The notes: generated from the letters alone by a model not told the origin. A stretch of 64,000 nucleotides of DNA from Pseudogemmatithrix spongiicola (GCF_030623445.1 NZ_CP130613.1:2480001-2544000), one strand, 5' to 3'; positions 54,560 through 64,000 are shown, counted from the first letter of the stretch. A program made the numbers and translations.

Positions 54560-55899
54560 CCTAGCGCCACAAACTCACCGGTGTTGCCCGGCACCAACCC
54601 GCCATAGGTCAAGCGCAGTTCAGTAGCGGGCAAGTCAAGCTGCGCGCGCAGAATGGTCTCGCTGATTGCGCTCCATGCCCGCTGAGTGGTGATGGCATCA
54701 GCAAGCGCGGGATCGAACTGGCGGCCACTCTCTGCCGCAATCTCAGCTCGGACCTTTTCGAGCGATAGTCCTTCTCGATATGGGCGTGACGTCGTCATCG
54801 CGTCAATCGTGTCGGCGATTGCTATGACTCGCGCTGCCAGCGGAATACTCTGGCCCGCAAGCTGATCCGGGTAGCCCGCTCCGTTCCATGCTTCATGATG
54901 GGCGCGCACAGGTGCCACAAGGTCAGCGAAGTGGGACACCTTCGCGACAAGCTCTGCACTCCGAATTGGATGGAGCTTCATCATGGCGAACTCTTCGTCA
55001 GACAGCCTTCCTGGCTTGCGAAGAATATGCGCAAACTCCTCATGGATCTTGCCCACATCGTGCAATAGCGCAGCAATCTCCACGCGCTCGATCTGGCGGG
55101 GCGGGAGGCCAACCTCCTTTGCGATGACACGGGCGTATCGCGCGACTCGCTGAGAGTGACCCGACGTATAGGGGTCACGCGCTTCAATTGACGCGACCAT
55201 GAGCTGAAGCAGCTCCTCGTTCACCTTCTCGAGAGCGTAGACAGTCCGGTATAGCTGCCGAATGCCAAGCATTGGCAATGCGAGAATCGCCGTCCAGCCG
55301 GGGCCGAGCCGGGCATAAGCAATGGCGAAGAAGATGATCAGAGGCATCGAGAGCGCGTCGTACAGCGCCGAACCTCCGATGCTCTTGATCCACAGTTGCA
55401 GAGTGCCGGATCCGGAGGACGCCGCCACAACCGTACTCACCGCAAGCTTGTTAACGATGAAGTACGTCGCGACGAGGAGCACAAACGGCAGAATCTGTGG
55501 AGCCCCAGTCAACACCGATTCGCCACCGACCGCGAGGTATAGCGCAATGCCCACCGCGACGGAGAACGTGTGCTGGGCTGTGTTGAACACAAGCTTGAGC
55601 GGCGGTCGTCTGTGTACGATCTCGGCAAGGAGCGTGCTCATCAACACTGCGAGCAACGCTGCCAGATTCGGCGAAACCAGTGCGACACTCAAGAACGGCA
55701 GAAAACTGATAGTTCCAGCAGTCGACTTCGACGTGTTGTAAGTCAACGCCGCAGCCAGGACTCCGAACACCGTGAAGAATGCAGCCGCTCGCCACTCACT
55801 GGTGGTAGGCGGTTCGCCAAGAGCGGCGAAAGCCGCAAGCACCACGAGGGCACCGGCGGCTACAGTTTCGACGATTCGAAGTACGCGCTGCTGGCTCAT
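54526..55899 (-). CDS. Membrane HD-GYP domain protein, 3' end altered by IS
   Basis: 457 residues from ATG 55899. Six or more membrane helices to about residue 195, then HD-GYP: HSQRVARYARVIAKEVGLP, IAALLHDVGKIHEE, HPIRSAELV, HHEAWNGAGYPDQL and ARVIAIADTIDAMTTSRPYR. The GYP loop is intact, so cyclic-di-GMP hydrolysis is plausible. The IS element supplies the last codons (VGSKDVVHAA). Removing it restores a native end T-R-stop (TGA at 53512-53510) that overlapped the regulator's 3' end. Lower GC than its neighbours. Confidence 0.88.
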   Translation of the reverse strand: MSQQRVLRIVETVAAGALVVLAAFAALGEPPTTSEWRAAAFFTVFGVLAAALTYNTSKSTAGTISFLPFLSVALVSPNLAALLAVLMSTLLAEIVHRRPPLKLVFNTAQHTFSVAVGIALYLAVGGESVLTGAPQILPFVLLVATYFIVNKLAVSTVVAASSGSGTLQLWIKSIGGSALYDALSMPLIIFFAIAYARLGPGWTAILALPMLGIRQLYRTVYALEKVNEELLQLMVASIEARDPYTSGHSQRVARYARVIAKEVGLPPRQIERVEIAALLHDVGKIHEEFAHILRKPGRLSDEEFAMMKLHPIRSAELVAKVSHFADLVAPVRAHHEAWNGAGYPDQLAGQSIPLAARVIAIADTIDAMTTSRPYREGLSLEKVRAEIAAESGRQFDPALADAITTQRAWSAISETILRAQLDLPATELRLTYGGLVPGNTGEFVALGVGSKDVVHAA

Positions 55900-55967
55900 G
55901 CTTTCTCTGGAGATACCTGCAAGAACCGGAGGACCCCTCGCCCTCGCCAACGAGCCGGCCTAGACGA

Positions 55968-56039
55968 CTAGACCCAGCTCGAAGAATCACCCATCACAAA
56001 CGCCGCCATAGCAGCAATCAGGCTGGTGATATACGTCAT
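55968..56039 (-). CDS. Candidate 23-residue hydrophobic peptide
   Basis: ATG 56039 to TAG 55968. The peptide begins MTYITSLIAAMAAFVMG and ends DSSSWV: a short apolar helix with an acidic, aromatic tail. It is supported by GGAGGTGA six bases upstream, an ideal anti-Shine-Dalgarno match that most genes in this window lack. It precedes the HD-GYP gene on the same strand by about 70 bases. It could be a leader peptide, a signalling peptide or a small membrane protein; no family is recognised. Confidence 0.45.
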   Translation of the reverse strand: MTYITSLIAAMAAFVMGDSSSWV

Positions 56040-56045
56040 CGAGAC

Positions 56046-56053
56046 TCACCTCC
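56046..56053 (-). promoter_or_regulatory. Perfect Shine-Dalgarno GGAGGTGA
   Basis: Minus-strand GGAGGTGA (within AAGGGAGGTGA) six bases from ATG 56039. It is the strongest ribosome binding site noticed in the window and the main reason to treat the small ORF as real. Confidence 0.6.
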
Positions 56054-56225
56054 CTTCAATGAGATCACCCTTTTGGGGTGTCCATCATCTACAGGTCGGC
56101 TCCGCTCTCGACGTCCTTACGACGCCACCACTGGTGTCCTCTCCGCTCTGAGAGAACGAGGGGTACCTCGTTGGTCCTTCAGTTGTCGTCCTACCGTCCT
56201 GCCCTGCTCCTGCAGAACCCGCGGC

Positions 56226-57041
56226 TCAGCGCGAACTCCGCCGATCTTCCATCACAGGCAGTCCCTCGCCCGATGCAATCGTCGCCATCCAACGGTTCGT
56301 GGCATCCAACACGGCGAGCACGGCCGCCGTCTCGGCGCTGTCCCGGATCTCGGCGCTTCCCGTCAGCAACACCTGCTCGCGCCCGCTCCGCGCCATCACG
56401 GCGGCAAACACGAACTCGCGCTCGAACGCGGTGATGACCTTCGCGCCCTCCAGCGAGAAGATGCCGCCGGTCGGCCCGGCCAAGCTCAGCGCCATCAGCG
56501 CCGCCCGCGCACTCACATCCACGCGGCTACGGTCGCTCTGTACCGTCTCCTCCGCCTCGGCGGCGAACTGCTCCCCGCCGATCCGGAGCGTCACCTTGCA
56601 GGTGACGCCACGCACCCGAGAGCCGCGCACCTCCACGTCCTCGAAATACACGGGACGACCGCTGCTGCCAGGCTTCGGCGCCGACGGCTGCTCGACGACC
56701 GGCTGCTCACCCGTCACCGGCCGACGCGTGGTCGCGGCGACCGAAATCTTCCGATGATCCACCTTGAGCCCGAGCTGCGCCATCAGCGCACTCTCGATGT
56801 TCCGCACCACCGCCTTCGCCGGCGTGTCGCCGGTGACCAGCACGTGGATCGTATCCACCGACCCGTTCTCAGTCGCCGTGATCCGGGCCGACACCACGTC
56901 CTTCAACGTCGCGATCAACTCCTCGGCACGCTGCAGCGGAAGCACGCTCCCAGCTATCAACGAACTGGCCTCGCTCGAGGCGGGCTGATGCGACGGAGTC
57001 ACGATGTCCTGGGGCGAGACGGTGGGAGTCGGCCTAGGCAC
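56226..57041 (-). CDS. Hypothetical protein with two alpha/beta modules
   Basis: 271 residues, GTG start. RAEELIATLKDVVSARITATE, GSVDTIHVLVTG and VRNIESALMAQLGLKVDHRKI form one module; after a proline-rich linker, RGVTCKVTLRIGGEQFAAEAEE, ARAALMALS and AFEREFVFAAVMARSGREQVLLTGS form a second. There is no signal peptide or membrane helix. I do not recognise a named family. It follows the sigma-54 activator by 84 bases, which contain two small hairpins. Confidence 0.65.
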   Translation of the reverse strand: MPRPTPTVSPQDIVTPSHQPASSEASSLIAGSVLPLQRAEELIATLKDVVSARITATENGSVDTIHVLVTGDTPAKAVVRNIESALMAQLGLKVDHRKISVAATTRRPVTGEQPVVEQPSAPKPGSSGRPVYFEDVEVRGSRVRGVTCKVTLRIGGEQFAAEAEETVQSDRSRVDVSARAALMALSLAGPTGGIFSLEGAKVITAFEREFVFAAVMARSGREQVLLTGSAEIRDSAETAAVLAVLDATNRWMATIASGEGLPVMEDRRSSR

Positions 57042-57125
57042 CTAAGCGGACAAGTCCGCCTAGCACGCCTCATTCTGTGCAATATCTGGTGAGTTGGGAA
57101 GGGGTCCGGGACAGAATTCCCGGAA

Positions 57126-58688
<1,563 letters not shown>

Positions 58689-58689
58689 G

Positions 58690-59802
58690 TCAGCGCTTGA
58701 CCGTGCCGTGCTTCCAGAACGGGAACGCGGTGATCGTGCCGACCACGCGCTTGCCGCGGATCTCCACCTCGATGGTGTTGCCGTCCTTCGCATGGGCGGT
58801 CGGCACGTAGGCGGTCCCGAGCCCGCATCCGACGCTGGGGCTCATGATGCCGCTCATCACCACGCCGCTGGGCTGGCCGTTCACGAACACGGGATAGCCG
58901 TGCCGCGGGATCGCCTTCTCCTCGAACGTGAAGCCGACCAGCTTCCGTGCGACGCCCGCCGCCTTCTGCGCTTCGAGCGCTGCACGGCCGACGAAGTCGC
59001 CCTTCTTCATCTTCACCAACCAGCCGAGGCCCGCCTCGAGCGGCGTGATGGTGTCGTCGATGTCGTTGCCGTAGAGCGCCATGCCCATCTCCAGGCGCAG
59101 CGAGTCGCGGCAGCCGAGTCCGGCGGGCGCGATGCGACCGGTCGCCATCAGCGCGGCCCAGAGCTTCGCCGAGTCCTTGGCGTCGTGGTACAGCTCGAAG
59201 CCGTCCTCGCCGGTGTAGCCCGTGCGCGAGAGCGTCATCGGGATGCCCGCGACCGTGGTCTCGGTGAACCAGTAGTACTTGATCTCGTCGAGGGCCTTCG
59301 GCGTCAGCGCCTGGAGGATCTCCTGCGCCTGCGGGCCCTGCACGGCGAGCAGGCCGATGTCGTCGCTCACATCCTCGAGGGTGCAATCGAACTTGCCCTT
59401 GTACCGCTGGATGTGCGCGAGGTCCTTGTCCTTGTTCGAACCGTTCACGACCATCATCAGGTGATCGGCGGCGTAGCGGTACACGAGGCAGTCATCCACG
59501 AAGGTGCCCTGCTCGGTCAGGATGCCCGAGTAGTGGACCTGGCCGTCCTGCAGCGCGGCGACGTCGTTCGACGTGACGTAGGTGACGAAATCGATGGCCT
59601 GCTTGCCCTTGATGATGAACTCGCCCATGTGCGACACGTCGAAGACGCCGCAGGCCTTTCGCACCGCGTTGTGCTCCGCCGTGATGCCCGTGGGATACTG
59701 GATGGGCATCTCGAAGCCGGCAAACGACACCATCTTGGCGCCAGCGGCGACGTGGATGGCGTGGAAGGGCGTGCGCTTGAGCGTGGCAGAGCTATCAGAC
59801 AT
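58690..59802 (-). CDS. gcvT: Glycine cleavage system T protein
   Basis: 370 residues. FHAIHVAAGAKMVSFAGFEMP, GVFDVSHMGEF, MVVNGSNKDKDLAH, RTGYTGEDGFEL, LGCRDSLRLEMGMALYGND and PRHGYPVFVNGQPSG are aminomethyltransferase signatures. It transfers the methylene group of glycine to tetrahydrofolate. gcvH and gcvP are not nearby. The TGA lies two bases before the sigma-54 activator's ATG. No glycine riboswitch core was found upstream. Confidence 0.95.
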   Translation of the reverse strand: MSDSSATLKRTPFHAIHVAAGAKMVSFAGFEMPIQYPTGITAEHNAVRKACGVFDVSHMGEFIIKGKQAIDFVTYVTSNDVAALQDGQVHYSGILTEQGTFVDDCLVYRYAADHLMMVVNGSNKDKDLAHIQRYKGKFDCTLEDVSDDIGLLAVQGPQAQEILQALTPKALDEIKYYWFTETTVAGIPMTLSRTGYTGEDGFELYHDAKDSAKLWAALMATGRIAPAGLGCRDSLRLEMGMALYGNDIDDTITPLEAGLGWLVKMKKGDFVGRAALEAQKAAGVARKLVGFTFEEKAIPRHGYPVFVNGQPSGVVMSGIMSPSVGCGLGTAYVPTAHAKDGNTIEVEIRGKRVVGTITAFPFWKHGTVKR

Positions 59803-59848
59803 CGCAGGTTCCTGAGGGGAATGAGTGGACTGCGTCAGACTCTCAATA

Positions 59849-59861
59849 TGCCGAATCGGCA
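59849..59861. promoter_or_regulatory. Palindrome TGCCGAATCGGCA
   Basis: Perfect 13-base palindrome in the divergent gap between gcvT and the gene at 59926, near a CATATT -10-like sequence on the gcvT side. A possible operator; short enough to occur by chance. Confidence 0.25.
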
Positions 59862-59925
59862 GGGCCCGAACCAGCGGCGCCTTCCCCGATTGACGGGCAC
59901 TCTGGAAGCGGGGGTACATTCCGAG

Positions 59926-60489
59926 ATGCCGACTTATGCCGTCCTTCTGTTCGCGGCGCTCCTCGACACCACCGGCGCCGGCGTGCCGGTAGAACCCGCG
60001 CAGCCGCGCATCCCGACGCCACTGGAACTCGCGCGGACCGCGAAGGCCCAAGACGACGAACCGTCGGACTGGTACTATCGCCGGCTCAAGGTGCACCGCG
60101 TGTCGAGCTACGCCATGCTGCCGCTGTTCGCCCTGCAGTACGCCGCCGGCGCGCAACTCTATGACAAGGGAGAAGACGCCGCCGACTGGGCGGAGGATTG
60201 GCACGGCGTCGGCGCCGCGACCATCGCCGGCGTGTTCGCCATCAACGTGGTGACGGGCGTGCCGAACCTCATCGAGATCTGGAACGAGCCGCGCGACCGC
60301 AAGCGCCGGCTCTTCCATGCATCGGCCATGCTCGTTGCCGCTGCAGGCTTCACCGCCACGGGCATCATTGCGGATGAAGCGGAGGATGGACCCTCGGGGC
60401 GCCGCCTGCACCGCAATGTCGCCATCGGTTCCATGGGCGTGGCGACGGTCGGCTACCTGTCGATGCTCGACATCTTCCGCCGGGATTGA
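59926..60489 (+). CDS. Membrane protein with conserved histidines, Rieske neighbour
   Basis: 187 residues. A leader, then LKVHRVSSYAMLPLFALQYAAG, WHGVGAATIAGVFAINVVTG, LFHASAMLVAAAGFTATGII and LHRNVAIGSMGVATVGYL: four helices, each with a His near one end, as in small di-haem cytochromes b. Haem binding is inferred. Its TGA shares a base with the Rieske gene's ATG, suggesting a redox pair. Confidence 0.7.
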   Translation: MPTYAVLLFAALLDTTGAGVPVEPAQPRIPTPLELARTAKAQDDEPSDWYYRRLKVHRVSSYAMLPLFALQYAAGAQLYDKGEDAADWAEDWHGVGAATIAGVFAINVVTGVPNLIEIWNEPRDRKRRLFHASAMLVAAAGFTATGIIADEAEDGPSGRRLHRNVAIGSMGVATVGYLSMLDIFRRD

Positions 60490-60962
60490 TGGTGACGCAG
60501 GCCTGTGAGACCTGCGCGGTCGCCGAGGGTCGGCGCGCGTTCGTGACCAAGACGCTGCTTGCGGCGGTCGGTGCGTGGGTGCTGCAGGGCTGCGGCGACG
60601 GCGACATCGGTGGCCCCGGCGCTCCGGACTTCGCACCGCCCATCGCCGGCGGCAGACTCGTCGTCAGCCTCGCCAGCTTTCCGGCGCTGGCCACCGTCGG
60701 CGGCATCGCGCGCGTCGACGCCGGCGGCACCGCGCCCATCGCCGCCGTGCGCATCGCCAGCGAGACCTTTCTCGCCGTGTCGATGGTCTGCACGCACGCC
60801 GGATTCCAACCGATCGAGATCCGGCCGACCGGCTTTCGTTGCCCGAACCACGGCGCACAGTTCGATCGCGAAGGCGCGTGGGTCGGAGGCCAACCCACGG
60901 GCGACCTGTTCCAGTATCCCGTCGCGTACGACGCGACGGCGGGGACGGTGACGATCGGGTGA
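60489..60962 (+). CDS. Rieske [2Fe-2S] protein
   Basis: 157 residues from ATG 60489. RRAFVTKTLLAAVGAWVLQGCG combines a twin-arginine-like leader and a lipobox-like LQGC. Cluster ligands: CTHAGF (Cys101, His103) and CPNHGAQF (Cys118, His121). The usual disulfide cysteines of bc1-type Rieske proteins are absent after CTH and CPNH, so it resembles the low-potential or arsenite-oxidase-like small-subunit type. Likely a periplasmic electron carrier for the preceding membrane protein. Confidence 0.85.
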   Translation: MVTQACETCAVAEGRRAFVTKTLLAAVGAWVLQGCGDGDIGGPGAPDFAPPIAGGRLVVSLASFPALATVGGIARVDAGGTAPIAAVRIASETFLAVSMVCTHAGFQPIEIRPTGFRCPNHGAQFDREGAWVGGQPTGDLFQYPVAYDATAGTVTIG

Positions 60963-61072
60963 CGCGCGCAGGCGACGCGCGTCGCTGTGCGATTCTTCAT
61001 CAGCGTCTAACATCGGAGCAGCGGACACGGTCCGAAACGTGACGGCCGATACTGCGTCTATGAACAGTCTGC

Positions 61073-61078
61073 CCTAGG
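61073..61078. repeat. Target duplication CCTAGG, left copy (right copy 62096-62101)
   Basis: CCTAGG flanks the second IS element on both sides, again matching NCTAGN. It lies in the non-coding gap after the Rieske gene. Confidence 0.85.
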
Positions 61079-62095
61079 TGTAGTGGCTCAGCACGTTGTT
61101 GACAGGTGCTGGGCGAGCCGCATCGCCGGGGTCGTGTTGCCGAGGGCGCTGTGCCGCCGCTCGGTGTTGTAGAAGGAGAGATAGTGCGCGAGCGCCCGGG
61201 TCCGCCAGCCTGAGCGCGCATACGCCCGGTTGTAGGCCCATTCAGTGATCAGCGTGCGGATGAAGCGCTCCGCCTTCCCGTTCGTCTGCGGCCGGTAGGG
61301 CCGCGTGAAGCGCTGGCCGATGCCGAGGGCCAGGGCCTGCTCGCCGAAGGGCAGCGCGCGGTAGCAGCTGCCGTTGTCGGTGAGCACGCGCTCGACCGTG
61401 ATGCCGAGCGCCGCGTACCACGCGACCGCCCGCGCGAGGAAGCCGGCCGCGGCTTCCGCGGTCTCCTCCGGCAGCACCTCGACGTACGCGAGGCGCGTGT
61501 GGTCGTCGATCGCGACGTGCACGAACTCCCAGCCGCGGCCGTGCGTCCGCCGGGTGTAGTCACCGTGGATGCGGTGCCCCACGCGCGAGATGCGGGCAAG
61601 CTTCTTGATGTCGAGGTGCACGAGCTCGCCGGGCCGGTCCCGCTCGTAGCGGACGATGCGCCGCGGCCCGTCGACGCGCGGCAGGCGGCCCAGGCCGAGG
61701 CGGCGCAGCTCGCGGCCGACGGTCGAGAGCGGGATGCCGTAGTGCTGGGCGATGCGGCGGCTGGACCAGCGCTGGCCGCGGCGCTTGCGGATCTGCCGCC
61801 GCCAGCGGCGCGGGATCCGCGTCGGCGACCGGTGCGGGCGCGACGACCGGGTCTCGACGTCGTGGGGGCGCTCGAGCCACGCGTAGATCGTCTGGCGGGA
61901 GACCGCGAGGTCGCGGGCGACCTGCGCCACCTTCGCGCCGGCGGCGACGCGGCGGCAGGCCTCCCGTCGCAGATAGGGCGTCAGGCGTGCATTCTTGTGG
62001 GTGTTCATGGGGCCTCTGGCGTTGCCGGTTGAGTGGACTCGACAACCCCAGCTTGGTGAGGCTACGCCCTGTGAACAACCTCCTGAGTCACTACA
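61079..62095 (-). mobile_element. IS481-family insertion sequence, 1017 bp
   Basis: Inverted repeats at 61079-61104 and 62070-62095 match in 22 of 26 positions, beginning TGTAGTG and containing CTCAG and GTTGTT. The six-base CCTAGG duplication is intact. The transposase is read on the minus strand. Its ends share the GTTGTT box with the element at 53.5 kb, but the elements are otherwise distinct. Confidence 0.92.
61088..62008 (-). CDS. IS481-family transposase
   Basis: 306 residues from ATG 62008, with AGAGG four bases upstream. Helix-turn-helix VAQVARDLAVSRQTIYAWL, an arginine-rich second segment, and DDE residues Asp133 (LVHLDIKKL), Asp211 (VLTDNGSC) and Glu247 (NGKAERFIRT), 35 residues apart. 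C-terminal FYNTERRHSALG is typical. Appears intact. Confidence 0.93.
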   Translation of the reverse strand: MNTHKNARLTPYLRREACRRVAAGAKVAQVARDLAVSRQTIYAWLERPHDVETRSSRPHRSPTRIPRRWRRQIRKRRGQRWSSRRIAQHYGIPLSTVGRELRRLGLGRLPRVDGPRRIVRYERDRPGELVHLDIKKLARISRVGHRIHGDYTRRTHGRGWEFVHVAIDDHTRLAYVEVLPEETAEAAAGFLARAVAWYAALGITVERVLTDNGSCYRALPFGEQALALGIGQRFTRPYRPQTNGKAERFIRTLITEWAYNRAYARSGWRTRALAHYLSFYNTERRHSALGNTTPAMRLAQHLSTTC

Positions 62096-62151
62096 CCTAG
62101 GCTTCCGTTGTAGGGAGGCGGGGCTGTTCCCACCCAGTATCGCCTGAGGCA

Positions 62152-64000
62152 ATGTCAGTCCTGATCCTCTCACTCGCGCTTGCCGCGGCCGCCGCGTGCA
62201 GCGCGTGGCTCTATCGTCGCCTGCGTCGCCTCCAATCCGAGTTGGACGCGCAGACCGCCGGTGCCGCCGCGGCCCTCGTGCAAGCCGAGGGACGCCGCAT
62301 CGCGCAGCGCTCCAGCGGCGAGTGGTTGCTGCTGCCGGCGCGCAGCGCGCAGGAAGCCCTGTGGGACTGGGACCTCGCCGACGATCGCATCCGCTTCTCC
62401 GCGCGTTGGCGCGAGATGCTTGGGCTCCCTCCCGAAGAAGTCCTCACCGTGGCCGATGAGTGGCGCAGCCGCGTCCACCCCGCCGATCGCGCCCAGGTGC
62501 TGGTCGACATCGCCGCGCAGACGGCGGGCACCGGGGACCGCTTCAGCTCCGAACATCGCGTGCGCCACCAGAGCGGGCGCTGGCTCACGCTGCAGTGGTC
62601 CGGCCTCATCGTGCGCGATCACGATGGCAAGGCGATCCGCGTCGCCGGCTCGGTGCGCGACGCGACGGCGCAGCGCAGCGTGGAGGAACAGGCGCGGCGG
62701 GATGCGTTCTACGACACCATTACCGGCCTGCCGAACCGTGCGCTCGGACTCGACCTGCTGCGTCGCGCCATCACGCGCACGCGGCGGCAGGGTGAACGGC
62801 GCTTCGCCGCCTTGGTCGTGGACATCGATCGCTTCAAGGCCCAGAACGATGCGCTCGGCCACGGCGCGGGCGATGCCCTGCTCCAGGCTTTCGCCCGCCG
62901 ACTCGGCACCGCCGTCCGTCCGGGCGACGTCGTGGCGCGGCTCGGCGCCGACGTGTTCGTGCTCGTGCTCGATGCCGTGCACGAGCCCGACGAAGCCGAA
63001 CGCGTGGCGGACCGCGTGCATCTGCTGCTGAAGGAGCCGTTGCGCGTGCTCTCGCATGACCTCGTCATCACCGCTAGCATCGGCATCGCGCTGCACGACC
63101 CGTCGACGGAGACCGCGGCCGACTACGTCCGCAACGGTGAACTCGCGATGCTCGAGGCCAAGGCGCTCGGCGGTGCGCGGCACGTGGTGTACCGTGCCGA
63201 GATGCGCGAAGGCGTGCGGCATCGGGCGTCGCTCGAGCACGACCTGCGGACGGCCATCGCGCGCGGCGAGATGATGGTGTGGTACCAACCCGTGTTCTCC
63301 GCGCGCGATGGCGCGACGACGACGCTCGCCGGCTTCGAGGCGCTGCTGCGATGGGCGCATCCGTCCCGCGGATTGCTCGGGCCGGGCGAGTTCGTGCCGG
63401 TCGCCGAGGAGACCGGGATGATCGTGCCGCTCGGGACCTGGGCGCTGGGCGAGGCCTGCCGGCACCTGATGGCGCTCGCGCCAAACGGCCCGCATGCGCC
63501 CTGGGTGAGCGTGAACCTCGCCGCCAAGCAGCTGGCGGATCCGGCCCTCATCGAGATCGTGGACCGCGCGCTGGACGTCTCAGGGCTCGAACCGCGACGC
63601 CTGCGCCTCGAAGTCACCGAGAACGTGATCCTGTCCGACGAAGACGGCGCGCGGCGCGCGCTTGAGACGCTGCGCGCGCGCGGCATCGGCATCCTCATGG
63701 ATGACTTCGGGACCGGCCACGCCTCGCTGAGCTACCTGCACCGCCTGCCGATCGGGAGCATCAAGATCGACCGCTACTTCGTCGGCCGCATGGACGTGAG
63801 CGCGGAATGCCTGGAGATCGTGCGCTCCGTGATCACCCTCGCGAAGTCGCTGTCGATGGACGTGGTCGCCGAGGGCGTCGAGCAGGAGGCGCAGCTCACG
63901 CAGCTGAAGGCCTTGGGCTGCGAGCACGTGCAGGGGTTCCTGCTTTCGCACCCGCTGCGACCGGAGGAAACGCGGGCGATGCTGGCCCCGGCGTTGCGGG
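62152..64000 (+). CDS. PAS-GGDEF-EAL protein, C-terminus beyond window
   Basis: 616 codons visible, no stop. One N-terminal helix (LILSLALAAAAACSAWLY), a PAS domain near 65-170 (ALWDWDLADDRIRFS to GSVRDATAQR), GGDEF-like domain 180-340 with the signature changed to G-A-D-V-F (RLGADVFVL), and an EAL domain from about 365: FEALLRWAHP, VNLAAKQLAD, LEVTENVI, MDDFGTGHASLSYL, IKIDRYFV, VVAEGVEQEAQ, HVQGFLLSHPL. Cyclase activity is probably lost and phosphodiesterase kept. It would lower cyclic-di-GMP. Confidence 0.88.
   Translation, partial: MSVLILSLALAAAAACSAWLYRRLRRLQSELDAQTAGAAAALVQAEGRRIAQRSSGEWLLLPARSAQEALWDWDLADDRIRFSARWREMLGLPPEEVLTVADEWRSRVHPADRAQVLVDIAAQTAGTGDRFSSEHRVRHQSGRWLTLQWSGLIVRDHDGKAIRVAGSVRDATAQRSVEEQARRDAFYDTITGLPNRALGLDLLRRAITRTRRQGERRFAALVVDIDRFKAQNDALGHGAGDALLQAFARRLGTAVRPGDVVARLGADVFVLVLDAVHEPDEAERVADRVHLLLKEPLRVLSHDLVITASIGIALHDPSTETAADYVRNGELAMLEAKALGGARHVVYRAEMREGVRHRASLEHDLRTAIARGEMMVWYQPVFSARDGATTTLAGFEALLRWAHPSRGLLGPGEFVPVAEETGMIVPLGTWALGEACRHLMALAPNGPHAPWVSVNLAAKQLADPALIEIVDRALDVSGLEPRRLRLEVTENVILSDEDGARRALETLRARGIGILMDDFGTGHASLSYLHRLPIGSIKIDRYFVGRMDVSAECLEIVRSVITLAKSLSMDVVAEGVEQEAQLTQLKALGCEHVQGFLLSHPLRPEETRAMLAPALR

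Larger units (their letters stand above)
51359..56150. other. Lower-GC accessory segment
   Basis: Spot counts give roughly 53-58 % GC in this stretch compared with about 70 % on both sides, apart from the inserted IS element (53526-54559), which is GC-rich. The left edge falls inside the regulator gene and is sharp; the right edge near 56.1-56.2 kb is gradual. It holds the 3' two thirds of the BTAD regulator, the HD-GYP gene and a 23-codon ORF. Horizontal acquisition by recombination, or an assembly join, could explain it. Confidence 0.55.
55900..56225. other. Intergenic region, 326 bases
   Basis: Contains the 23-codon minus-strand ORF at 55968-56039 with its ribosome binding site, a CACCC/GGGTG hairpin at 56066-56080 just upstream of that site, and a CGAGG-GGTA-CCTCG hairpin at 56157-56170 that could end transcription of the gene at 56226. 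I see no other coding signal. Confidence 0.5.

Noticed and set aside
59803-59925. Glycine riboswitch upstream of gcvT
   Set aside because: No conserved glycine aptamer core or tandem aptamer layout in the short gap.

Overview
The window is high-GC DNA (about 65-72 % by spot counts) from a Gram-negative, respiring bacterium. Many short operons have 1-4 bp stop/start overlaps. Many exported proteins have signal peptides ending in A-Q, and there are DUF6265, PASTA-less Ser/Thr kinase, S9 peptidase and BTAD-type regulator genes. This mix fits Gemmatimonadota best; the assignment is inference, because no rRNA or tRNA gene is present.

Layout. 1-606: 5'-truncated view of an exported SH3-type protein (minus strand). 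716-8885: ten tightly coupled plus-strand genes: gpmI, an outer-membrane-like protein, a PTPS-like enzyme, fdhD, mobA, mobB, a D,D-carboxypeptidase, moeA, a methyltransferase and a 38-residue membrane peptide. This is mainly molybdenum cofactor maturation. 9.5-15.7 kb: a membrane FeS oxidoreductase of the EtfAB:menaquinone oxidoreductase type, a Ser/Thr kinase on the other strand, and etfBA. With the glutaryl-CoA-dehydrogenase-like gene at 21.3-22.5 kb they outline an acyl-CoA to quinone electron path. 15.7-27.6 kb: lipid hydroxylase, SDR, propeller lipoprotein, serine hydrolase, cation/proton antiporter, SprT-like protease, phosphoesterase and NAD-type isocitrate dehydrogenase.

27.8-32.5 kb: cstA, an S9 peptidase interrupted by an in-frame TAG, and a ybdD-like gene. 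32.5-38.9 kb: a five-gene overlapping sugar operon (GH109-like protein, Na+/solute symporter also interrupted by TAG, nucleotidyltransferase, GHMP kinase, MFS exporter). 39.1-41.0 kb: nucleotidyltransferase, cupin, four-cluster ferredoxin. 41.1-44.4 kb: ATP synthase atpZ-I-B-E-F-H only, with no alpha, gamma, beta or epsilon genes nearby. 44.7-50.3 kb: BsuPI-like lipoprotein, hemH-hemA-histidine kinase-response regulator operon, and a MoxR ATPase.

50.4-56.2 kb is an accessory stretch. A large BTAD/ATPase regulator changes composition abruptly inside its reading frame. A lower-GC segment then carries the rest of it, an HD-GYP protein and a 23-codon ORF with a near-perfect ribosome binding site. 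An IS481-family element sits exactly at the convergent 3' ends. 56.2-64.0 kb: hypothetical protein, sigma-54 activator with a degenerate receiver, gcvT, a membrane protein next to a Rieske protein, a second IS481-family element, and a PAS-GGDEF-EAL protein that runs off the right edge. No CRISPR array, tRNA or rRNA gene was found.
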